Assembly (NCBI RefSeq): GCF_027887165.1
Contig: NC_077233.1
Location: forward strand, 232,429,872 to 232,493,871
Direction of reading: 5' to 3'
DNA length: 64,000 bases
Source of the DNA: Monodelphis domestica
Taxonomy: Eukaryota > Chordata > Mammalia > Didelphimorphia > Didelphidae
Positions within the stretch are counted from its first letter, which is position 1. Each line of letters begins with the position of its first letter. Below, in pieces: positions 37,310-48,817 of this stretch. The translations under genes and the position numbers were made by a program. The notes beneath the pieces are model-generated. The model had not been told where the DNA came from, searched no databases, and worked only from the letters and a program-made list of their open reading frames with translations.

Positions 37310-37492
37310 TTACAGTGTAAATTCTTTCAGTAAGAACTCTTAAGTCAGAAGGACTAGAGCTAGGCTAATAGTGTTAAGTGACTAGTCTAGGGTCACACAA
37401 CTAGGAAGTGGCAGGGGTTAGATTTTGAACCCATGTCCTCCAACTCCAGACTCTGGCACTCTATCCACTGTGCCCCTTAATTGTCCCCTTTG
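37310..37492 (-). mobile_element. SINE, degraded
   Basis: Reverse-complement SINE: tgttaagtgactagtctagg, gtcacacaactaggaagtgg, and ctctatccactgtgcccc at the right end. Confidence 0.75.
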
Positions 37493-38120
37493 AAAGACTT
37501 TTTACACACATCTCATTTGATCCACACATCTCTATGAGGGTAGGTACTATGGGTATAACTCAGTTTCATAGACAAACTGAAGGTCTTTGAGCTTGGTTGA
37601 CTTGATCATGGTCACAGCTAGAAAACATCAGAAGTAGGTTTCAAACCCAAGAGTCTTTTTAATCTATTATTCTTTCCATTATACCACACTGCCTCTCTGT
37701 TACTTGGGTACGAATCCTCTCTAGCATCCCTGACATTTTGTAGTCATCTAGTCACTACTTGTTGACAGTATCTTTCCTAGTTCCTAGCTGACAGGATATT
37801 CTACTATCCCTTGGACTTCCTGGCAAGCTATGATGTTGGGATCAGGGCACTGTGCCCTGACCAAGTTTCCTGGACTCCCCAATAGCTTTCCCTTCATCAG
37901 TATGTGTTCCTTCAGCTGTGGTCATTACACCATCGGTCCCTTTCTTGACCCCTGGAGATAATATGCTTCCTGCCAGTGGTTGTGTTTATTCCCCAAAGGA
38001 GTCAGGTAGAATTTGTCTGCACAGCAGTTTTCCAGCTCTTCTGATGCTGGGCTGTTGAAGACCTTTGCAAATGTACACACACTTGCACATATCACATGAG
38101 TTTTTGCTTTTACTATTCAG

Positions 38121-38189
38121 GGACATGAATCAGACTTGGAAGTGGTATCTGAAAAAAAGGGAAACTTGGATGAAGTCACCATAGACACG
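38121..38189 (+). CDS. KNOP1: KNOP1 coding exon 3 (residues 320-342)
   Basis: A 69-base exon bounded by acceptor tactattcag and donor ACG/GTATAG. It encodes 23 residues containing SDLEVVSEKKGNLDE and TIDT, closely matching human KNOP1 (TDLEVVLEKKGNMDE, HIDQ). It is in phase 0 at both ends. The donor is weak, lacking A at +4 and G at +5 of the GTRAGT consensus. It links the lysine-rich region to the conserved C-terminal SMAP-like domain. Confidence 0.88.
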
Positions 38190-38470
38190 GTATAGTAAAG
38201 CATCTATCATCCAACCTTTCATAAAAGTCAGTGCTGGTTGCTGTTTGCTAACTGTAATAGATAATAATGAGGGGGGCGGTATATTTGATGGCTAATTGAT
38301 AGCTAACAGATCAGGCAGTTATTCTGTTTCTTCTGTCTTCCCCTCCTCCCTCTATACCTCCCTTCCTCCCATTTCCTCCCTCTCTCCCAGCCTCCCTCTT
38401 CAACCTCTTCAGTTTCCCTCCCCTTTGTCTTCTGCTTCTGCCTACTAAATCACTCAGGGTGAGTTGGTGG

Positions 38471-38896
38471 TGTCGCAAATGAAAATACTTTATCTTCTTT
38501 TATCTTAAGTAAGGATTTATTTGAGGAAGACAGGAAAAGATGGAGAATGGAGGTAAGAGGGTTAAAGATTTCCCTAGACTACAGGTTGGCCTTAGGTTGG
38601 AGGATATTGGGATAGAGTTCAACTTGAGAGGAATTATTGAACGGTCTGGCTTTCAGTCACTATCATAAACAAAGCAAGCCAAAGAGATTATCCAAGTCCA
38701 AGGGATAAATCGGCTCCTCCTTCCCTGGTATATGACAACCAGCAGAAGACAGATCCAGAGTTCAGCCACCAGTTGGTTTGGCTCCAAACTGTCTTTCCCA
38801 GGAACATTCCAAATAGAACCTTGGTTTGATCAACAGGTCACCACTCAGCCACTGTTTCTTGTCTTGCTACATGCCTTTCCCAATTCCTCTTTCACA
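38471..38896 (-). mobile_element. 3' LTR of the intron-3 retroviral element
   Basis: On the minus strand it starts TGTGAAAGAGGAATTGGG immediately after the polypurine tract and ends CATTTGCGACA. An AATAAATCC polyadenylation-type signal lies about 40 bases before the end. Length is about 426 bases, unrelated to LTR family A. It begins 282 bases downstream of the KNOP1 exon 3 donor. Confidence 0.75.
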
Positions 38897-38914
38897 TTCC
38901 TCCCTTTTCGTCTT
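38897..38914 (-). other. Polypurine tract
   Basis: Minus-strand AAAAGGGAGGAA abuts the TG of the LTR, the usual position for priming plus-strand DNA synthesis. It fixes the element's orientation and the LTR boundary. Confidence 0.75.
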
Positions 38915-39833
38915 AAAAAAAAATAAAACCAGCATTTTTTAATGATACTTACCTTTTAGATATGTTTTGTTATCTTTCTAACTCTCTAATTCTTAACCCT
39001 GTACTATGTTAAATATTCCTTTACCCTCCCAAAACAACAAATCCTAATCTTATCTTAGCTATTCTGTCTATCTAGTTCTATGCTAAGTTTTGGGTATAGG
39101 AAAAATGGTTTAGGTAGGGATTTACATGAAATACAGTTTTGACATAATAACTCATGTAACAATATTAAACAATTTCAAAAGTATTTCGAATATGTAACTA
39201 TCTCCTAAGATCTACAAATTCAACTAAGTAAAAATTTCTATTACTAACAGTTGCTAACCTTAAATCATAATGTAATCTAACTTCTATACTTAAGTAGTTT
39301 TATGTCTGTCCCTACTTCCCTAAGCTTTTGAATGAATTTTCTAAACTGTCCCTATAGTTAGTTATTGGAACATTAATAAATTATTCTAAAATAGTTTGTT
39401 AGTACATTAGAATTTACATGTGTACATAGGTTGTATCTATATAGATTTACATATGTATAACCATAATACTTGTTCTTGATTTCTGTGCAAACTCATACAG
39501 ATAAGAAATATCTTTGTCTGTTTGAATTTTCCACAGAAATCTATATATCAGTGTGAATTTTGTGTTTTGCAACTATGCATATGTTGTATACTTATCCATT
39601 CCATGAGATTTCTTCCTACATTGTATTTCTGTGTAGCATGTATATGTATATATGTGATATTAACATGTATGTTACATTCTTACATAACCTCATGATCATA
39701 AATCCAAACTTTCAAAGTCCTTCCATGTCCTTTGATGTTGATTGTAGAAACTGTGCCTCTTGGGCTCTCTTCATCTGGTCAGCATGCCACTCTTCTGCTG
39801 TTGGTCTTGATTGTAGGCATGTGTTCTTCAATT

Positions 39834-40080
39834 CAGGAACATACTGGAACAATCAGGAACATACTGGAATAATCAGGAACATGCATGCATGTAAGGTCTT
39901 TACATGTGCATGTATGTAAGATTGAAATTTTCATTGTGCATGAAAGTAAGATATGAATTCTTCATGATTGCTTGTCAGAAATCAGTTATTCTTCATGTGT
40001 GGAAGTAAGCATTACATGTAATCATCTTCATGAGTGGAAGTAAGCTTTACATATGTTCATCTTCATGAGTGGGTGTATGC
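39834..40080 (+). repeat. Two short tandem arrays in the element's 3' noncoding region
   Basis: A 20-base unit beginning caggaacatactggaa is present twice plus a partial copy from 39834. A 35-base unit beginning cttcatg and containing ggaagtaagc occurs at 39991-40025 and 40026-40060, with a partial copy from 40061. These lie between the long open region and the LTR. Confidence 0.85.
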
Positions 40081-41096
40081 AGTATAGTATAAATTCTTAG
40101 AATTTTGTTAAGAATATAAATTTGAAGTTTTCTTATCTTTTTGTCATTTTAATTTTTCCACAAGGAGATTTATTGTATGTTGTCTTTAGTTATGTCTTAG
40201 AGATAGAATTTGGATGTAGTATAATTTGATTGATTTGGAGTTATGTATTCATTTGAAATAATTTTGTTACTTTCTTTGCTGTTAGTATTGTAGACAGAGA
40301 CTTTTTATAGAATATGTAGAGACTTTTCTATGGCTGCTAATCTTTTAAAAATTCATATTTCCTTTTTCTCTATGTTACTGACTATTTCTTTCTGGAGCTG
40401 TTTTGTTTGCTTTTGCAGTGCCTTCCTGTTATCATTTTAACATGTGCCATGCTCTCTTGTCTGTACTTTCTGTTGATTAGTAGTCTTGGGTGTGCTTTCC
40501 TTTGATAGGGACTGTTATTGATTATTTTCCTAGGACTACTCGTGTTGCTGTTCTTGACTATGGCTTTTTTTTTTATCAGATGTCATTTGCATGTATCTTC
40601 ATTGATGACATGATCACATTGTTGTTTCTTGTGAGGTATCTGAAACTATGAGGTAATATCTTCATGGTATACTCTCTCTTCCTTCCCCCAATAGAGATTG
40701 TTTTAGGATGAAGGTTGAGAGATGTGGATAATCTGTTTCAGTTCTCATCTAGAACTTGATATTAAAGTCTTTACTAACAAATTCATCCAATGTGAATCTA
40801 TGCTTCAATAGCATTCTAGGTGTTTGTACCTGTCATAGTGATGAAGTTGGAATTTTCTGCCAAAAGCTTAGGAGTTTTCTTGTTGTTATTGAATTACTTA
40901 GTTGTTCTTTTGCTGGAATATTTTCTTTTTCTACCTAAGACTAGTCTTCATTCTCATAAGGTTTTGTGTCATATGTTACCCTATGGAACCCCAACTAATC
41001 TTGGTTTCACTCTTACTGCATGAATAGTATTTGTCATATTTGTGAAGTTAGAGAATAGATGTGAAGTTGTATATCCATCTCTCCTCCTCTAGTTCT

Positions 41097-42725
41097 TTAA
41101 TATGTTCCTTGATATACACCTTCCCATTCAAAATCTTTATCTGAATAAGCCATGTAATTCAATTTCTCTATAAAGTCATCTTCATTATCACTCCCAAATC
41201 TTGCATAAAGTTCTTCCAGTGGTATACAACTTGTTCTGTGCCCAAAGATCATCTCATCATCATCATATTGGTAAGATTTTGATGGTTTGGGTTTCAGGTA
41301 TTCAGTTTTCTCACTTGTGTCCCACACATCCCCTTCCTTGTCTACCTCTTGATGAAGCTTATAAAATTGGTAAGGCATCTGTTCTAAATCATCATCTTGG
41401 TCCATTATTATTACACCATCTGGTATTCCTTCTGACTCAGTTTCTGATTCTGAATCATTGAATTCTGTAATCCTTATGTTATTCATTGGATTTTGTTCAG
41501 TGCCATGTAAACTTGTTTCAGATGTTAACTCTGGCTTTGTATTTTGATCTAATCCTATGTCACCAGCCTTTATGTTTCCCAAATCAGTTTCTAGTTGTTT
41601 CTCATTGTTAAGCTTTAGATTAATGTTTTTAGGATTAAACTTGATGGTGTGAATTTCAAAACTATGCTATGGGGTTAATTTCTTCTTGCAGAGATATGTA
41701 ATGCTGTTACTAACATTTATAGAGTCTACTCTATCATCAATATGAAAGTTCTGTTCCTCTTCCCTCTCTTTTGACTGTGTAGAGATAGAAATCTTATCCT
41801 CTATGTTGTTTTGTTCTGGGAATAAGTGTAGTACATCTGCATTTTCCCCTGCATCATTAGGATGTGTGCCTTCATTCTTTCCTACAGTACTCCATACATA
41901 TATTTCTGGCTGTGTAGCTAAGGTGTGTATTGCTACTGAGTCACTCTTCATTTCTTTGCTTTCTTCAGCCAGCTGTATATTTGAATCAGTTAACTCTCCT
42001 TGATTTAAATAATTTCCTCTGAAGTCTTCATTTGAGGTTGAATGTACTATATCCTCTACTACATTGGTCAATGAATTCAAATCATAGCTATTGTTTTTCT
42101 CATATAATTTTATTTGGCCAGACTCCCCCCTGCCACTTAGAATGTTGGCATCAAGTCTGCCATTCGAATCCTTGGTTGTTCTTTCAGTTACTAAGTCTTC
42201 CATACCATTCCTCTTTTCAAATTTAACTGTCATGTCACCTCCATTACTTTGAATAGGATTATTATTTTTAAATGTAATGTCAGCTTCATTTTCAGTAAAT
42301 TTTGTATTGTCTAAATCAGTCATTGCAGGATGGAAAATTTCAGCTTTAGGATTCAAAGTAGATGTTTTTTTTTCTAAGGATATCTGTTCCATATAGCTAT
42401 CTGAAGAATTAACTGAGTTTTGTGGGACTTTGTGCAAATCTGTGATGTCTTCTGATTTTCTGTTACAATCACTTTGCTGTAGGGAATCGAAATTTTGTTT
42501 CTCTGTTTCTTTCACTAACTTTTTCTGACTTTTTCTTGTACAAAATTCAATCCCTGTGCCCGATCTGCACTGAAAAAAGTTCTCCAAGAATGTTTTGACT
42601 TGATTTGTACTTTTTTTCTGTGTGGTTACCATATAGCCTTTCTCTAAGTCTTTTATCTCTGTTGCTATTTGAGAAATGATGTCCTTAACTTCTGCATCAA
42701 GCTGTTTTACTTGTCTCTCTGCCTG
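41097..42725 (-). pseudogene. Unrecognised long open region in the retroviral element, one internal stop
   Basis: Minus-strand frame open from just after a TGA (42726-42728) to a TAA (41097-41099): 352 sense codons, a TAG at 41667-41669, then 189 more in the same frame. The first ATG is at 42632. The N-terminal part before this ATG is a charged coiled-coil-like stretch (residues such as QLDAEVKDIISQ). The middle is Asn/Ser/Thr/Glu-rich. The last 130 residues are strongly acidic with many aromatics (for example DDFIEKLNYMAYSDKDFEWE). There is no signal peptide, membrane segment, protease DTG, RT YxDD or integrase motif, so it is not ordinary pol or env. I do not recognise the family. It lies directly downstream of the gag zinc knuckle, where protease/polymerase would be expected. 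Confidence 0.65.
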
Positions 42726-42899
42726 TCATCTGATCTTTTGCATTTGCCATCACTCACAGATTCACTTTCTTGCACTAATTTTCCATGGTTTCTTAACTGT
42801 TTCCTCCTAATTTTAACATCAGTCTCTCTTTCACCATTTTTTCTATCTCCATGTACCAAACTACATACATTATAAGCCTGGTTTCATAATTCTCTTCTA

Positions 42900-44150
42900 A
42901 CCATGTCAGAATATTTAAGTTTAGCTCCTGATTTAATAGCCTGTTTCATTTCTTGTAGATCTGTTGCCTGTTGTGAGGATTTCAGTGTACAATGCTGACA
43001 GCAAGTGGGATTTTGCTTTTTGTATTTTGCTTGTGTGCTCATGTTGTTATTTACTTCATATTTCTTTTTCAGAAAACAATCTTTGATCAGGCGTCCTGTC
43101 TTATGGCAGAAAAAAGCATTGCCTATTTTCTCTCTGCCCTGTTCTTGGCTTATAAGCAGGTTTTGTATATGTCCTAACAGTATTCAACTTTTTTATTTCC
43201 TCAATCTCCTTATCCCTTAAATTTTTTTGTGTTTCTTCTAATTTTTCCTTTAAATCCTGCATCTATTTATTTTGCTCTGAATGATTTTCATGAATGTAAA
43301 TTGCGGTTTCTCGTAATTTGATTAAACTCACTGTGTCATATTTTGGAAAATAATATCTGAAAAAGTTCTTTAAGTGAGGTGTGCAACCTTTCAAAAACTG
43401 TCTCTTAACATTCGATGTAGATTCCTCCGTATTAGCCTCTAAGCCCATTATGGATTCAGCCATTTCAGACAGATGATCTATAAATGAAGTTGGATGTTCC
43501 CCTTTATTTTGCATTAGTTTGTCAAATCTTGCCCATGCATTAGGCTTTGAACAACACTGCTTAATAGCTTGGAGCAAGTCTTCCCTACATTTCCTCAATT
43601 AGGTCATGCTGGTGGAATTAGCAAAATCAAGGTCTTCCCTTTGCTCCTCTGTGGATCAACTGGTCAGGTTGTTTTCTGACCTAGTCTTTTCAATGAATTG
43701 GCGATGCTCATGAGGGCTAAACATTTCTGACAAAAAAATGGAAATCTGGGTCAAAAATTTGGAAAGCACATTTGAGTTCTTTCTGAGGCTTATAGGGCTA
43801 GTTGATAAATTTTGGAACCCATTTCTTCAGGGAATCTAACTCCTGGGTTGTAAACTGTCTATGCACCTTTAAATGTAACACACCAGCTTTACTTGATATC
43901 TAAAGCCTTTGTGTGCATGGGCCACAGTGCTTGTAACAAAAGTCCACAATTGCTTTATCAGAGGACAGGGTGAGAAGCTAATAGAATTTGGAAAATACCT
44001 TGATCAGCCATAGATGGGGTTCTTCTTAAAGGCACATTTCAAAAATGTTGGTTTGGGAAAACTTGCCCCTCTCTGAGAAGGAAGTGGTTGGTAGGTCTGT
44101 TTCAGTTAGCTTTTTTGTAATTGAATTTTATCTTTCTACATATGACCATA
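42900..44150 (-). pseudogene. Retroviral gag remnant (capsid and nucleocapsid), broken
   Basis: The frame at 43263-43598 (111 residues) is a capsid C-terminal domain. It has a major homology region with the Q-x3-E-x-P-x2-F pattern near 43460-43511 and a pattern of helices as in class I retroviruses. Upstream capsid and matrix sequence is interrupted by several stops and shifts. Downstream, a single CCHC-type knuckle (43076-43118) has its histidine replaced by arginine and a one-base shift in a T/A run inside it. Another TGA lies near 42897. No functional Gag can be made from this copy as it stands. Confidence 0.72.
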
Positions 44151-44154
44151 GTCC

Positions 44155-45295
44155 TTGCTATCTGGGGTAGGGACTGAAGGCTCTGAGAGGGGAGACATTT
44201 AGAGATAAGTTATCTAGTGTCAATGCTGCAAACTACTGTTTTATATGCAGTTAGAACTTCTTGCCTAGGCTTTTTGGTGTATATAGAAACATCCTAATTA
44301 TCTGAAGGGTCTAGTAACCTCAGTCTCAGTCAATTAAACAAGTACTCTAACATTAATTTGTTCATTCATTCATTCATTCACTCATTCATAGATTTTGATT
44401 TATTTATTTTTAGTCTTCTTTTCTTCTTAAATTCTTAGTTCCAAATTCTCTTCCTCCCTCCCAAGCCCCCTATAGACATTTTATTAATTGCTAACTGTAT
44501 GCCATGCACTGTGTTAAGCACTTGAGGTACAGTGAAAAAAGCAAATATGACGGCTGACCTCAAGGAATAAGGGAATACTACTTGTACATATATAGGTGTA
44601 GGTGTATATGATACCTATTGCATCAAATCATCTAAGAAACATAAATTTGAATCATTGGGAAAAATTTATCACAAAGTCTCCTATACTTTACTCTGTAAGA
44701 ATGACTGATTTCTTAGAATATAACAAATTAAAAGTATCACATTTTTCAAAGAGGAATAATGAAGGCAAGAATTCAGTTAGCAGGATGCTACATATAAGGG
44801 GAAGGACATAAAAGCAACTGCATTACAACATGGTACTGTTGTAATGAGGACAGTGAGCCGATAAAGAAAAGCAACCTTATATTCTGTTTGAGAAAGGATG
44901 AATGTGATACCTAAGTCCAAAATGTTTAAAATATATTGATTTTACATTTGGCAGGAGAGAGGGAAAAGATCCTGTTAATTGGGAAATTTGACTTATGTGG
45001 ACTAGCTGATGCCCTTATGGTGCCTGATGATAATGAAGTGCAACTGTGAACTAGATCTCCTTTCTGTTGGGAGTCACAAAGCCTCAAGCAAGACATTCAG
45101 AAATTCACCTTTCTCCTTTACCATACCCATTAACCGATGAAACACACTTCATCATTTTATTATAATGAAGCTAAGGAAGGTTTTCGCCTTTCTCTCTTCC
45201 TTTGCCAAATCTTGGCCTTCCCTCAGTCTGGCACTGAAACATCCCTGAGAACACTGGTGTCTTTATCCTCTATTTCTTTTGCTTTCCTTTCTCAC
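44155..45295. other. KNOP1 intron 3, right part
   Basis: Holds an ATTC-type tetranucleotide run near 44362-44392, a short L1 3'UTR-like piece (44398-44470) and a MIR-like phrase near 44485-44570 (aactgtatgccatgcactgt). Otherwise nothing recognised; I see no 5' LTR for the retroviral element here. Confidence 0.5.
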
Positions 45296-45299
45296 TCAG

Positions 45300-45377
45300 G
45301 TCAGAAGAAAGGCCTTGCAAGAAGAGATTGATAGAGAATCTGGGAAAACTGAAGCTCTTGAAACCAAAGTAGAAGCG
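45300..45377 (+). CDS. KNOP1: KNOP1 coding exon 4 (residues 343-368)
   Basis: A 78-base exon between acceptor tttctcactcag and donor GCG/GTATGT. It encodes 26 residues beginning VRRKALQEEIDRESGKTEA, nearly identical to the human segment, and ending LETKVEA. Phase 0 at both ends. It marks the start of the conserved C-terminal SMAP-like domain. Confidence 0.93.
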
Positions 45378-46790
45378 GTATGTATGATCTTGGGCCCACG
45401 TCTTTGCATGATCCTGTGTAAGAGAGCAACAGCACTCTCTTCAGCATGCTAATCATATTCCCCTTTTAGCAGACCAGCCAGTCTTTAGATTGCAAATTTG
45501 AGGTCATGCGGTAGAACAAATTAGTCCAATCCCCAGAGATGGCACAAGCTGACTGACCTGCTCCCTCAGCAGTGGGGATTGTATTAAGCTTTAATTTCCA
45601 TCCTTAGTTCAGACAAGTAGCATTTGCTCCACAGCCCCCTTGAAGAGGTGACCAATATAGGATAGCAACAAAGGCCTGGCTTTTTTTATTTTTGACTATA
45701 GTATATTTTGGAATAGAAATCACTACGTCATTTCCCACTGAGCATCAGAAAAGTCAAAAAGCACAAAAAATGAAAAGACGAGGGGCCACTGAGTGGGCAT
45801 CTTTCCATTGGGGTTTGGCACCTTCTTTCCAAGCACAGCTTTGATGGGTAGTTTCTCAGCAAGGCCAGAGGAACCTAAGGGAAAGTTGAAGAGAGCTGTC
45901 TCACCCACTGCATGGGACAAGCCGTTTCCTTCAAATGTCAAGAACAGAGAGGAAACACCCAAAGGAACATGGTTTCTGCATCCTGTTATTGCCATGGCTG
46001 TCATAGCCCCACCAGCAGGCATTCTTGGAATAGAGGAGACTAAGTTTGGCTCTTTTCCCAGCTTTGAACTCAGAATCCCCCACATCTCTCTTCTCTTTGC
46101 TTCTCTTCTAACCAACTGCCCTTCTCAGTGATTTTGCAGAGGTTGTATTAGTCTCACCAGGAGTTAGCTTTATTAGTATCCTGGCTGAGCCGCTGGCATG
46201 ACAAGCCACAAGCAGTGCCATAGAAGTCACATGGAAAGGAGCCCACAGACATGTAGTTACTGTGGCTGTGCTCTTCAGGTGGGTTACACAGACATGAATG
46301 TCCCAGTGTCTACAAGTCATTCAAAAAGGTCTCTAATAGTGATTCCTCAGGGGTTGTTGGTCCTAAGGGAAAAAATCAAGCACAAGACTAATTTGCCTGC
46401 ATCTGTAACGAGCAGGCTGAAAATGCTGTCTTAAAAACCAAATGCTAAATAATTGCCAGCAGTTCTCTTCAGAAATTGTAGGGTTTGGAAAGCTGTAATT
46501 ATTCTCGCATCCGTGCTGCCCAAATTCTCAGTAGCAGGAAAGTGTGTCACATATCGAATTGAGGCAGCTGTTTGACCAACCTGCACACATATTTCTCCCA
46601 AAGCTGACATTTGGTTTTATAGGGGAAAATTCTCATACAGTATGGGAGACCTGAATGGACTGTGCTGACAAGTCTAGCTCCTTGCTTATTCCATAAAGGT
46701 GTTGGGTTTATATGGTGTCTAAACTTACCATACTTGAAGAAAGATTTACTGTTTATTCTCTGATTAGGGAGGATGCCATGATGGAAAGAG
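45378..46790. other. KNOP1 intron 4, first part
   Basis: No exon or complete repeat recognised. Overlapping frames on opposite strands at 45723-46131 mirror each other and lack any known domain. Confidence 0.45.
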
Positions 46791-46791
46791 T

Positions 46792-46985
46792 ATTGAGGGG
46801 GCAGTGTTAGACAGCCAGGCGGATAGGAGGTACAAGAGGTCCTGGGTTCAAATGTGGCCTCGGATACTTCCTGGCTGTGTGACCCTGGGCAAGTCACTTA
46901 ACCCCAATTTCCTAGCACTAATCACTCTTCTGCCTTGGAATCAAAGACAGAAAGTAAGGCTTGTTTGTTTGTTTTTAAGAAAGAG
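46792..46985 (+). mobile_element. Marsupial tRNA-type SINE
   Basis: Contains gtcctgggttcaaatgtggc, gtgtgaccctgggcaagtca and tcttctgccttggaatcaaa, then an A/T-rich tail. Confidence 0.85.
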
Positions 46986-47554
46986 AGAAAGAAAAAGAAA
47001 GATCATTGGACCAGCAATAGAAGATCTGAATGTTCTAATCCCAGCTCTACTGTTCTATCTATTGGGAGTAGGAGGGTGTCCACCCTCCCTAATTCCCATC
47101 TTTAAAATATTGGGGTTGTTGGATGTTCAGTGTTCTGCGGATTGTAGAGCACTATATAATGAAAGTAAGAAGAAGCCAAGCAGGGAGTTTCCCCTCCATT
47201 TCTTAACATTCTGAGCCCCTGTGGATTTCTCATGCATGCATTTTTAATTTCAGCTTCCCTTTTTTCTGATTCATTTTAGTGATTTAATGTATTTAAAGAA
47301 TTGCTTGAGAAGACAGAACTGAAAAAATGGAAATAATTATTAATCCAAAGCCCCTAGGTTTTCAGAATTGCCCTTAAATAACCCTGTATCCAAAGAGAAA
47401 ATGAGGAGACTGATGTTAAATAGAAATACTAGGAATTCTCTGTGTGTGGGTGTCAGGTTCCCATTCACTGGAAGCTGGTTAAGGTAAAAGCAGAATCCTC
47501 TTACTCCAAAAAGATCTGTTACATTTAAAATCAGTGGTTTCTCACCGAAGAAAA

Positions 47555-47795
47555 ACAACTGCTTGATCACATGGGTTGATGGGGATGTGACTGGGGATGT
47601 AGACTAAACGATTACACTGGTGCAAGCATCAACAACATGGAAATAGGTCTTAATCAATGGCACGTGTAAAACCCAGTGGAATTGCTTGTTGAGGGGGACG
47701 GGAGAACATGGATCACATAACCCTGGAAAATTATTCTAAATTAATTAAATAGAAAATTGGGGGACTAAATAAGTAAATAAATGAAAAATTCCTGA
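47555..47795 (+). mobile_element. L1 3'UTR fragment, 5'-truncated
   Basis: Matches the 3'UTR of the L1 at 16000-16250 (caactgcttga, catcaacaacatggaaatag, taattaaataga) and ends in A-rich sequence. Confidence 0.8.
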
Positions 47796-48499
47796 TTCCT
47801 ACATTTCCTAACTATATAGTTTCCTGCATCCATTGTTGGAATCAGCACTACATCTGGCAGACCAAAGCAAGAATCCTGGTCCCAGGAAACAGTAGGGGAA
47901 GGCAGGTTTCTATGCAGTTTTCTGCAGAGGGGTGACTTAGGCATTCGGGCAGGGCCTTACAGCCTCTTTGTGCTTCTTGATACACCTGCCCTTTCCTGGG
48001 ACAAGCCAGCCTAAGTGAGAGAAAGTCTTTTAAGGCCTGGTTCAGAGGAAGTTTTAGAGAGCCTCTGAGAAAGGTACAGATGGCCCCTGAAAGAACCTGG
48101 CTGCTTCCCAGGTGAGCACTAGGACTTAAGGGGCCTGGTGTTTCAGAAAAAGCAGAAGCCTGGCGGGACTTTACCTCCTTTTATCAGTCAGCTTGATAGG
48201 GAGGAAAGGGCTCTTACTGCAGTGCCTGGAATGCCCTTATAGCCCAGATAGGTGGCTGTTCCCGAAGGTGCTAAGACTGGTTCTTTCATTTGGGGCTATC
48301 CAAACAAAAGTCAGAGCTCCCACTCTCCAAAAGTTTAGTTTGACAGAGAAAACTTCTACTTAGAGACCACTTCTTACACCCCATTTCTTGGTTAATTATG
48401 TTATTTGGATGTCAAGGAGACAGGAAAGAAAGATTGTAGTTCTGATTCAAAAAAATAACCATGTTTGGGTTTTTTGTTTGTTTGTTTCTATTTAAACAG

Positions 48500-48817
48500 C
48501 CTACTCGGTTTGGGCAGTGGGATACAGCGACTTTTGAAAATTCCGACCAAAAGATGAAATTCCTCAGACTTATGGGGGGCTTTAAGAATTCTTCCTCAGC
48601 ACTCAGCAGTTCCCCAGGTACCCTGGGCAAACCAAACATGGCTCTGAACAAGCAGGCCGCTGCCACCTTGCAGCAGAATCTACAAGTGGAATTTGACAGA
48701 GCCATGAGCTGGAAGCAGCAGCGTGGAGTCGGACTTGGCTATTCAGCTTCTGCAAACAAAAACAAATTATTTTATATAGACAGAAATGCATCCAGATCTG
48801 TAAAGTTTGATGATTAA
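48500..48817 (+). CDS. KNOP1: KNOP1 terminal coding exon 5 (residues 369-473), SMAP-like domain
   Basis: Opens at 48500 after acceptor tttaaacag and ends with TAA at 48815-48817, encoding 105 residues. It is the most conserved part of KNOP1: FGQWDTATFENSDQKMKFLR, then an MGGFKN motif, a PNMALNKQAAATLQQNLQ segment, a DRAMSWKQQRGVGLG segment and an end of FYIDRNASRSVKFDD, each nearly matching human. This corresponds to the small-acidic-protein-like (SMAP) domain at the family C-terminus. The 25-residue linker encoded by exons 3 and 4 leads directly into it. The length fits the family. Confidence 0.96.
   Translation, partial: PTRFGQWDTATFENSDQKMKFLRLMGGFKNSSSALSSSPGTLGKPNMALNKQAAATLQQNLQVEFDRAMSWKQQRGVGLGYSASANKNKLFYIDRNASRSVKFDD

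Larger units (their letters stand above)
38471..44150 (-). mobile_element. Endogenous retrovirus-like element, antisense in KNOP1 intron 3
   Basis: Read on the minus strand: decayed gag (about 44150-42900), a long unrecognised open region (42725-41097), about 2.2 kb of AT-rich sequence without frames, a polypurine tract (38914-38897) and one LTR (38896-38471). I find no 5' LTR or primer-binding site near 44.2-44.5 kb, and no protease, reverse transcriptase, integrase or envelope. The upstream limit is approximate. Capsid similarity suggests class I (gamma-like) ancestry. The missing pol suggests a non-autonomous element or large internal loss. Confidence 0.75.

Noticed and set aside
45723..46131. 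Opposing frames of 130 and 112 residues in KNOP1 intron 4
   Set aside because: They mirror each other across the same GC-moderate sequence; no domain and no exon signals.
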